5,111 nt of DNA from CAYVDH01 sp964450355 (lineage in GTDB: Bacteria > Bacteroidota > Bacteroidia > NS11-12g > UBA955). The position numbers and the translations under genes are program-made. The notes beneath the pieces are model-generated. The model saw only the letters and a list, made by a program, of their open reading frames with translations, was not told where the DNA came from and did not search any database. Positions 1 to 4,609 of this stretch are shown here, in pieces. The DNA is taken from contig CAYVDH010000220.1 in NCBI GenBank assembly GCA_964450355.1, positions 1-5,111 of the forward strand. The letters run 5' to 3'. Position 1 is the stretch's first letter. Each line of letters begins with the position of its first letter.

Positions 1-1663
1 AACCGGCTGCAATGGATTTTTCAATCGCTTGATACAATTCTTCTACCGAACCGATTAAAACTTCTTCGGTTTTATCTTCTGTACGCCAAATTGGTAACGG
101 AATTCCCCAGTATCTGGAACGGGATAAATTCCAATCGTTGGCGTTTTTTAACCAGTTGCCAAAACGACCTTCGCCGGTAGCTTTTGGTTTCCAGTTGATG
201 GTATCGTTTAAATCGAACATACGGTCTTTGATTTCCGTTACTTTGATGAACCAAGAATCCAACGGATAATACAAAATCGGTTTGTCTGTTCGCCAACAAT
301 GCGGATAACTGTGCACGTATTTTTCTACTTTGAAGGCTTTGTTTTCTTCTTTTAGCTGAATAGCAATTTCTACATCGGCAGAGCGTTCGGGAGCTTCGCC
401 TTCGTTGTAATATTCATTTTTTACATATTTGCCGGAAAAATCACCCAAACCTTGAATAAATTTTCCTTGTAAATCCACTAAAGGAACAGGATTTCCGTTA
501 GCATCCAACACCAACATCGGTGGTACTTCGGGTGTAGCTTCTTTGGCTACTTTCGCATCATCGGCACCAAAAGTGGGAGCGGTGTGCACGATTCCGGTAC
601 CATCTTCCGTCGTCACAAAATCACCGGAAATTACTCGGAAAGCATTTTCAGGATGTTGATACGGTAAAATCCAAGGTAATAATTGTTCGTAGCGAATGCC
701 TACTAAATCGGAACCTTTGCATTCGGCTAAGATTTGATAAGGTATTTTTTTGTCATCCGCTTTATAGTTTGAAAAGTCGTCTTCGCTTGCGGCTAACACA
801 TACTTTCCGCCCAATTGTTTTCCTACTAAATTCTTCGCCAACACCACATTAATCGGCTCAAACGTATATTGATTAAACGTTCTCACCAACACATAGTCAA
901 TCTTCGGTCCAACCGTTAACGCCGTGTTACTCGGCAACGTCCAAGGCGTGGTCGTCCAAGCTAAAATATGAATGTCGCCAAACCCTTGTAAAAAAGCAGG
1001 TAAGGTTTCCGGTTTTGTTTTAAATTGAGCCACCACAGTGGTATCGGTCACATCTCTGTAACTTCCCGGTTGATTCACTTCGTGCGAAGATAATCCCGTT
1101 CCTGCTTTGGGTGAATACGGTTGAATGGTGTAGCCTTTGTACAACAAATCTTTATCATAAATCTGTTTCAGCAACCACCAAACCGACTCCATGTATTTGG
1201 ATTTATAGGTCACATACGGGTCGTTCATGTCCACCCAATAGCCCATTTTCTCCGTCAGGTCGTTCCACACGTCGGTGTATCGCATCACGGTGCGTTTACA
1301 CGCTTCGTTGTATTCAGCTACGGTGATTTTAGTACCGATGTCTTCTTTGGTAATGCCTAATTCTTTTTCGGTACCCAATTCAACGGGCAAACCGTGGGTA
1401 TCCCAGCCGGCTTTTCGTTTTACTTGAAAGCCTTTTTGGGTTTTATAACGGCAAAAAATATCTTTAATCGCACGAGCCATCACGTGGTGAATACCCGGCA
1501 ATCCGTTGGCCGAAGGCGGACCTTCAAAAAACACATACGGTGGTTGCCCTTCACGGCTGGTGACACTTTGTTCAAAAATCTGGTTTTCCTTCCAATACTT
1601 CAGTACTTCCGAGGCCACAGTTGGCAAGTCAAGTCCTTTGTATTCAGCGAATTTCATACTCAT
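1..1663 (-). CDS. ileS: Isoleucyl-tRNA synthetase, N-terminal 554 codons (3' end outside window)
   Basis: This cytosolic enzyme joins isoleucine to tRNA-Ile using ATP and hydrolyses mischarged valine in its CP1 editing domain. The frame reads leftward without a stop to the window edge. Visible landmarks, in order: the ATP-binding signature region with PPSANGLPGIHH, where GIHH is residues 57-60; WDTHGLPVE at 87-95; the editing-domain threonine-rich motif AWTTTPWTLPSN at 235-246; the editing-site motif GTGIVHTAPTFGADD at 355-369, whose aspartates include the expected conserved one; and SRSRYWG at 514-520, where the chain returns to the catalytic core. The KMSKS loop and anticodon-binding part lie off the edge, and the family is about 1,000-1,150 residues, so roughly half is present. 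The start at 1663 gives MSMKFAEYKG; an in-frame ATG at 1657 is possible but gives no better upstream site. The usual HIGH signature is replaced by GIHH, which points to the type 2 (eukaryote-like) IleRS class. The gene follows recO in the same direction but after a 491-base spacer with its own promoter-like box, so it is probably transcribed separately. The identification is very secure. Confidence 0.97.
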   Translation of the reverse strand, partial: MSMKFAEYKGLDLPTVASEVLKYWKENQIFEQSVTSREGQPPYVFFEGPPSANGLPGIHHVMARAIKDIFCRYKTQKGFQVKRKAGWDTHGLPVELGTEKELGITKEDIGTKITVAEYNEACKRTVMRYTDVWNDLTEKMGYWVDMNDPYVTYKSKYMESVWWLLKQIYDKDLLYKGYTIQPYSPKAGTGLSSHEVNQPGSYRDVTDTTVVAQFKTKPETLPAFLQGFGDIHILAWTTTPWTLPSNTALTVGPKIDYVLVRTFNQYTFEPINVVLAKNLVGKQLGGKYVLAASEDDFSNYKADDKKIPYQILAECKGSDLVGIRYEQLLPWILPYQHPENAFRVISGDFVTTEDGTGIVHTAPTFGADDAKVAKEATPEVPPMLVLDANGNPVPLVDLQGKFIQGLGDFSGKYVKNEYYNEGEAPERSADVEIAIQLKEENKAFKVEKYVHSYPHCWRTDKPILYYPLDSWFIKVTEIKDRMFDLNDTINWKPKATGEGRFGNWLKNANDWNLSRSRYWGIPLPIWRTEDKTEEVLIGSVEELYQAIEKSIAAG

Positions 1664-1690
1664 GTTTTCTCGTTCTAAAAAATCAATTTG

Positions 1691-1698
1691 CGAAAGTA
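1691..1698 (-). promoter_or_regulatory. Probable ileS promoter -7 box
   Basis: On the minus strand this reads TACTTTCG, seven of eight matches to the Bacteroidota -7 element TAnnTTTG, and it lies 27 bases before the ileS ATG. Transcription would begin a few bases downstream, leaving a leader of about 20-25 nucleotides that is A-rich and has no clear Shine-Dalgarno sequence, as is usual in this phylum. I see no TTG at the expected -33 distance, so the match is partial. Confidence 0.5.
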
Positions 1699-1725
1699 AT
1701 GATTTTTGAGATAATTTGGTAAAAT

Positions 1726-1797
1726 AATGTGGTAATGTGGCAATTCGACAATGAGGCAATGTGGCAATTCGACAATGTGGCAATGTGTCAATGAGGT
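1726..1797. repeat. Tandem array of nine 8-bp units (AATGTGGC type)
   Basis: Nine consecutive 8-base units can be read without a gap: AATGTGGT, AATGTGGC, AATTCGAC, AATGAGGC, AATGTGGC, AATTCGAC, AATGTGGC, AATGTGTC, AATGAGGT. Every unit begins AAT. A higher-order 24-base period is visible, because units 2-4 and 5-7 differ at a single base (AATGAGGC against AATGTGGC in the last unit). The array lies just upstream of the ileS promoter box on the minus strand. It could be a slippage-prone microsatellite-like tract or a set of protein-binding sites. Confidence 0.9.
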
Positions 1798-1825
1798 TAA
1801 GGTCAATTTTACAAGTACTAATTGG

Positions 1826-1852
1826 TTTCCGTGCTTTCCGTGCTTTCTGTGA
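1826..1852. repeat. Three 9-bp direct repeats (TTTCCGTGC)
   Basis: TTTCCGTGC occurs twice in exact tandem, followed by the variant TTTCTGTGA. Related degenerate words (CTTTGTGCC, CTTTGTGGT) recur near 2069-2087 in the same spacer, so the two stretches may belong to one repeat family. No coding role is apparent. Confidence 0.75.
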
Positions 1853-1880
1853 GAGAAAATTGCGAAGCTGAAATCCTCAC

Positions 1881-1920
1881 CCCCTCCCGATAGTTATCGG
1901 GACTCTCCCAAGGAGAGGGG
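1881..1920. repeat. Palindromic two-hairpin intergenic element
   Basis: Two adjacent inverted repeats are visible. The first, TCCCGATAGTTATCGGGA at 1885-1902, folds with a 7-bp stem and an AGTT loop. The second, CTCTCC-CAA-GGAGAG at 1903-1917, folds with a 6-bp stem and a three-base loop. CCCCT at 1881-1885 can alternatively pair with AGGGG at 1916-1920 and enclose both. There is no following T-run on either strand, so this resembles a REP-type or MITE-like intergenic palindrome more than an intrinsic terminator, although it might still act as one for recO transcripts arriving from the right. Confidence 0.75.
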
Positions 1921-1977
1921 AGACGAGACGTTGAAAAGACTGCTAAAATTGAAGATATGAATCCGCTTCTATCCATT

Positions 1978-1990
1978 ATAGCGAAGCTAT
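1978..1990. repeat. Short hairpin ATAGC-GAA-GCTAT
   Basis: A perfect 5-bp stem closes on a GAA loop. The word GCGAAGCT also occurs at 1862-1869, followed in both places by similar A/T-rich sequence ending AATCC, so this may be part of another dispersed repeat. It is too short to assign a role. Confidence 0.4.
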
Positions 1991-2092
1991 CAAAATCCTT
2001 GAAAATCCATTTAATCCTCTCAATCCGTGTTCCATAGAAAGCGTAGCGTCCCTGTGCTCTCAGTGCCTCCTTTGTGCCCTTTGTGGTTGAAA

Positions 2093-2156
2093 AACTCAGT
2101 TTCTCAGCAACTCAGCCTCTCAGCCTCTCAGCCAATCAGCCAATCAGCAACTCCTC
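2093..2156. repeat. Tandem array of eight 8-bp units (NNCTCAGC type) running into the recO stop
   Basis: Eight contiguous units can be read: AACTCAGT, TTCTCAGC, AACTCAGC, CTCTCAGC twice, CAATCAGC twice, then the decayed AACTCCTC. The TCAGC end is well kept while the first three bases vary. The last unit overlaps the recO TGA (2155-2157 on the minus strand), so the array forms the immediate 3' flank of recO. The period equals that of the array at 1726-1797, but the unit sequence is different. Confidence 0.88.
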
Positions 2157-2868
2157 AAGAAAACACCTCCCCCAACACCTCCAACGACTTCGGCCGTCGA
2201 AACCCATCCAAATGAAACGCATAATAATCCATCAACACCTTCAACAGCAGTTGCCGTTCTGCCGACACAAAACATTTCGTATCGCCGGTTAATTTCAAGG
2301 AAAGCAATTTTTTAAACAACACCGTTTCGTGTTCAGAGAGGCAACTCACGGCGTGGTAGTGCGTAAACACCCCTTCGGTTAGTTCAAAAAAAGGAGCGTC
2401 TTGTTGTGAAATATCGGGATAAAACCCTAAAAAGCGAGTCATGCCCAGCAATAAAATCAAATGAAAATTGGCCACTTCCTCATGGCTGTCCAACCAGAGC
2501 AACGCCGTTTCGAGGTAATCAAAAAAGGGCTCATTTTTTTCCTCTTCCTGAATGCAATGGTGGAGCACTTCCGAGAGAAACAACACGATGGAACTTTTCA
2601 CCACGTTAGTAGGCAAGCTCATGTAGGGTTGAGCGATACGCACTTCCTTAAAATACTCCAACTTGCCTTGGTTTTTATGCGTAGCCTCAATGTCCAATAA
2701 AGTAAGCGGTTGAAAATAGCCCATCTTCTGCTGACTCTTACGGGCCGAAAACGCGTTGGGCACAAAGTAACTCTTCACCCCATCGGAGCGGGTAAAGCAC
2801 TTTACAATCAGGGATTTCTCCTGGTACTTTAACGCCGAAATCACGAGGGCTTTGGTTTTGACTTGCAT
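2155..2868 (-). CDS. recO: DNA repair protein RecO
   Basis: RecO works with RecR and RecF in the cytoplasm to displace SSB, load RecA on gapped DNA and anneal complementary strands. The 237-residue product has the normal family length and begins MQVKTKALVISALKYQEKSL, the typical first strands of the N-terminal OB fold, which covers roughly residues 1-80. A helical C-terminal domain follows. Its four cysteines (residues 24, 108, 176, 198) are scattered and form no CxxC pair, so the zinc-binding site known in some RecO proteins (for example Deinococcus) is absent. The ATG at 2868 is supported by a strong promoter match that ends only a few bases before it. The gene lies upstream of ileS on the same strand and is divergent from the controller gene at 3113. 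The stop is embedded in an 8-bp tandem repeat. The assignment rests on overall sequence resemblance and length. Confidence 0.93.
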   Translation of the reverse strand: MQVKTKALVISALKYQEKSLIVKCFTRSDGVKSYFVPNAFSARKSQQKMGYFQPLTLLDIEATHKNQGKLEYFKEVRIAQPYMSLPTNVVKSSIVLFLSEVLHHCIQEEEKNEPFFDYLETALLWLDSHEEVANFHLILLLGMTRFLGFYPDISQQDAPFFELTEGVFTHYHAVSCLSEHETVLFKKLLSLKLTGDTKCFVSAERQLLLKVLMDYYAFHLDGFRRPKSLEVLGEVFS

Positions 2869-2872
2869 GAGG

Positions 2873-2903
2873 TAAAGGTAAACTTTCTAACGTATTTCAA
2901 CAA
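2873..2903 (-). promoter_or_regulatory. recO promoter (Bacteroidota type)
   Basis: On the minus strand a TTG at 2903-2901 is followed after 20 bases by TACCTTTA at 2880-2873. This fits the TTG / TAnnTTTG arrangement of the primary sigma factor of Bacteroidota with one mismatch in the -7 box. A second TTG at 2900-2898 gives a 17-base spacing. The -7 box ends five bases before the A of the recO ATG, so the transcript would have little or no leader. Confidence 0.6.
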
Positions 2904-2978
2904 GCTCTACTTTCTTGCTCACTAATGAAAAATGATGAAGGTAAATGGACGGATAGGTTTGATGCTTTTTTCATACAC

Positions 2979-3011
2979 TATCCATACTTTATCTATGCTT
3001 TATCTATGGAG
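2979..3011. repeat. Three 11-bp head-to-tail direct repeats
   Basis: TATCCATACTT, TATCTATGCTT and TATCTATGGAG follow each other without a gap. Copies 1 and 2 match at 9 of 11 positions and copies 2 and 3 at 8 of 11. The 11-base period is close to one helical turn, so equivalent bases face the same side of the DNA. The repeats sit in the divergent region between recO and the controller gene, about 100 bases upstream of the latter. They could be binding sites or a dispersed intergenic repeat; the sequence alone does not decide. Confidence 0.7.
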
Positions 3012-3066
3012 TAAAACAACTTAAAATACATTTAATAAATGGTTAATAACTCAAAAAACATGCTTA

Positions 3067-3107
3067 CAATAGTAGGCGGGTCAATTGTAGGCATAACAAT
3101 AATTTTA
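3067..3107 (+). promoter_or_regulatory. Putative C-box operator and promoter of the controller gene
   Basis: CAATAGTAGGC (3067-3077) and CAATTGTAGGC (3082-3092) match at 10 of 11 positions and start 15 bases apart. A third CAAT begins at 3097, exactly 15 bases on. The last copy runs into TAATTTTA (3100-3107), which resembles the TAnnTTTG -7 box with its final base changed; no TTG lies at the usual -33 distance. Controller proteins of restriction-modification systems typically bind paired sites directly upstream of their own gene, and a promoter lacking a good -35/-33 element would fit activator dependence. The box ends five bases before the ATG, which implies a leaderless or nearly leaderless message. 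The repeats are seen directly; the operator role is inferred. Confidence 0.45.
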
Positions 3108-3112
3108 AAAAC

Positions 3113-3334
3113 ATGAATATCAAAGAAAAATTTGGACAAAAAGTCAAAACGCTAAGAGAAGAAAAGACCATGTCTATCGAGCATTTAGCGAACATTTCCA
3201 ACGTAGACAGAAATTATATTTCCGATATCGAAAAAGGAAAAAGAAATGTTTCGATAGAGATCATGGAGAAAATAATTACCGCCTTAGAATCTGATTTTAC
3301 CGGATTCTTTAATGATAAAATTTTTAAAAAATGA
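3113..3334 (+). CDS. Controller-type HTH transcriptional regulator of a restriction-modification system
   Basis: The 73-residue protein is a single XRE/Cro-type helix-turn-helix domain with almost nothing added. The HTH spans about residues 20-42 (MSIEHLANISNVDRNYISDI), followed by EKGKRNVSIEIMEKIITAL and a short tail ending FFNDKIFKK. The segment DRNYISDIEKGKRN closely resembles the DRTYISGIERNSRN segment I recall from C.Esp1396I, and R33 and R44 align with arginines of that protein implicated in DNA contact. Small size, this motif and position directly before a DNA methyltransferase identify a C protein, which as a dimer activates and, at higher level, represses its own operon so that endonuclease appears after methylation. 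Its TGA overlaps the methyltransferase ATG (ATGA at 3331-3334), implying translational coupling. The ATG at 3113 is the only sensible start and has no Shine-Dalgarno sequence. A generic XRE regulator is the alternative, but the context makes a controller far more likely. Confidence 0.85.
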   Translation: MNIKEKFGQKVKTLREEKTMSIEHLANISNVDRNYISDIEKGKRNVSIEIMEKIITALESDFTGFFNDKIFKK

Positions 3335-4599
3335 AAATGAAAGAGAAAATATCTATTGAGGAATTTGACAACAAAAAATTTAAAATTCGTTTTGTTGAGG
3401 AAGATGATAATAGGAAAGCTATTTTAACTCATTATCTTCATAATTACAGAAATGGTGTAAAAAAACATTATGAAAAAGATGCGATTGAATATCTAAATCA
3501 AATCGTTGAGTATAAAAATCATGAGGAAAAATTAAATTTAGTCTCCGATGTTGCTTTGCAACAACTTCTTTTTGAAGTTGAAAATGTACCATTTCCAACT
3601 CCTGAAAATTACACTTTTAAATTTATTGATTTATTTGCAGGAATTGGTGGTTTTAGACTTGCATTGCAAAATTTAGGAGGAAAATGTGTTTTTACCAGTG
3701 AATGGGACGAAAATGCAAAAAAAACGTATAGAGCTAATTTTGGCGAGACTCCTTTTGGTGACATCACAAAAGAGAGCACAAAATCATTTATTCCAGATGA
3801 TTTTAATGTACTTTGTGGAGGTTTCCCTTGCCAGCCTTTTTCACATGCAGGCTTGAAAAAAGGTTTTGAAGACACGAGAGGTACATTGTTTTTTGATGTT
3901 GCAGATATTATCAACAGAAGAGTTGAAAAAGGAAATCCAATTGATGTAATTTTTTTAGAAAACGTAAAAGGATTAAAAAATCATGACAAAGGAAATACTT
4001 TAAAAACAATCATTAAAACACTCAATAATTTAGGTTATGAAGTAAAAACTGAAATTTTAAATTCTAAAAATTTTGGAGTTCCACAAAATCGTGAAAGAAT
4101 ATTTATTGTCGCTTGGTTAAAAGATAAAAACAAAACTTTTAAGTTCCCTTATGGAATTGATTTTGAAGAAAGCATTATTTATGAAAAAGATAATTTAACT
4201 AAAATTAAACCGACTAAAGTTGGAGATATTTTAATTAAAAATCCAGAAGAAAAATACACAATTTCGGATAAACTATATGCAGGACATTTAAGAAGAAGAA
4301 AAGAACATAAAGAAAAAGGGAATGGTTTTGGTTTTTCTTCTTTCGATAAAAATTCATCATATACAAGCACAATATCCGCAAGATATTATAAAGATGGAAG
4401 CGAAATATTGATTGAACAAAAAGAGGCAAATCCAAGAAAATTAACACCAAGAGAAGCCGCAAATCTTCAAGGTTATCCAAAAAATTATGTGATTCCTGTT
4501 TCGGATAATCAAGCCTATAAACAATTTGGAAATAGTGTTTCGGTTCCTGTGATTCAAACAGTTTTTAACGAAATAAAAAGACAACTACTTAACCTTTAA
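3331..4599 (+). CDS. DNA (cytosine-5-)-methyltransferase of a Type II restriction-modification system
   Basis: This enzyme transfers a methyl group from S-adenosylmethionine to carbon 5 of cytosine within a specific DNA site, protecting host DNA from its partner nuclease. All main motifs of the C5-methyltransferase family are intact in the 422 residues: motif I FIDLFAGIGG (98-107, cofactor binding), motif IV GGFPCQPFS with catalytic C167, motif VI ENV (210-212), motif VIII QNRER (252-256), motif IX RKLTPREAANLQGYP (369-383) and motif X QFGNSVSVPV (398-407). The target-recognition region lies at about 265-368 and contains KGNGFGF (329-335) and TISARYYKDGSEILI (347-361), a pattern I associate with Dcm/EcoRII-like enzymes; the target itself cannot be read from this. 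About 97 residues precede motif I, a long charged leader of unknown role. The gene overlaps the controller gene by four bases; an ATG at 3337 is a possible alternative start. It is strongly AT-rich compared with ileS, a sign of transfer. Confidence 0.96.
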   Translation: MKMKEKISIEEFDNKKFKIRFVEEDDNRKAILTHYLHNYRNGVKKHYEKDAIEYLNQIVEYKNHEEKLNLVSDVALQQLLFEVENVPFPTPENYTFKFIDLFAGIGGFRLALQNLGGKCVFTSEWDENAKKTYRANFGETPFGDITKESTKSFIPDDFNVLCGGFPCQPFSHAGLKKGFEDTRGTLFFDVADIINRRVEKGNPIDVIFLENVKGLKNHDKGNTLKTIIKTLNNLGYEVKTEILNSKNFGVPQNRERIFIVAWLKDKNKTFKFPYGIDFEESIIYEKDNLTKIKPTKVGDILIKNPEEKYTISDKLYAGHLRRRKEHKEKGNGFGFSSFDKNSSYTSTISARYYKDGSEILIEQKEANPRKLTPREAANLQGYPKNYVIPVSDNQAYKQFGNSVSVPVIQTVFNEIKRQLLNL

Positions 4600-4609
4600 A
4601 TATAAAATT

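Larger units (their letters stand above)
1664..2154. other. Gene-free spacer between recO and ileS, rich in short repeats
   Basis: No convincing coding region occurs here on either strand; the short open frames at 2027-2292 cross low-complexity repeats and recO antisense. The spacer holds, from left to right, the ileS promoter box, an 8-bp tandem array, a 9-bp array, a two-hairpin palindromic element, a small ATAGC-GAA-GCTAT hairpin, degenerate CTTTGTGCC-like units around 2050-2087, and a second 8-bp tandem array ending at the recO stop. Its function is unknown. The repeats suggest replication slippage and repeat spread, not a gene. Confidence 0.8.

Noticed and set aside
72..299. A 75-codon minus-strand open frame inside ileS
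   Set aside because: It is an alternative frame of the same strand; the conserved IleRS sequence, including SRSRYWG, is in the other frame.
1111..1709. Several plus-strand open frames opposite the start of ileS
   Set aside because: They lie antisense to a well-supported ileS reading frame with conserved motifs, and their translations show no family resemblance.
1664..1800. T-box riboswitch upstream of ileS
   Set aside because: No T-box sequence or long structured leader is seen; the likely promoter lies only about 27 bases before the ATG, and T-boxes are not expected in Bacteroidota.
1881..1922. Intrinsic (rho-independent) terminator of recO
   Set aside because: The hairpins are not followed by a T-run on either strand and lie about 235 bases beyond the recO stop. 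A repeat element is the better explanation, though termination is not excluded.
1726..2156. CRISPR array
   Set aside because: The repeat units are 8-9 bp and directly contiguous, with no 25-40 bp repeats or unique spacers, and no cas genes are visible.
2027..2292. Two plus-strand open frames covering the 8-bp array and the recO 3' end
   Set aside because: Their translations are mostly low-complexity Ser/Gln/Pro from the repeats followed by recO antisense. No start signal supports them.
2406..2700. Plus-strand open frames opposite recO
   Set aside because: They are antisense shadows of recO with no recognisable product.
3609..4480. Minus-strand open frames opposite the methyltransferase
   Set aside because: The plus strand carries all C5-methyltransferase motifs in one frame; the antisense frames are by-products.
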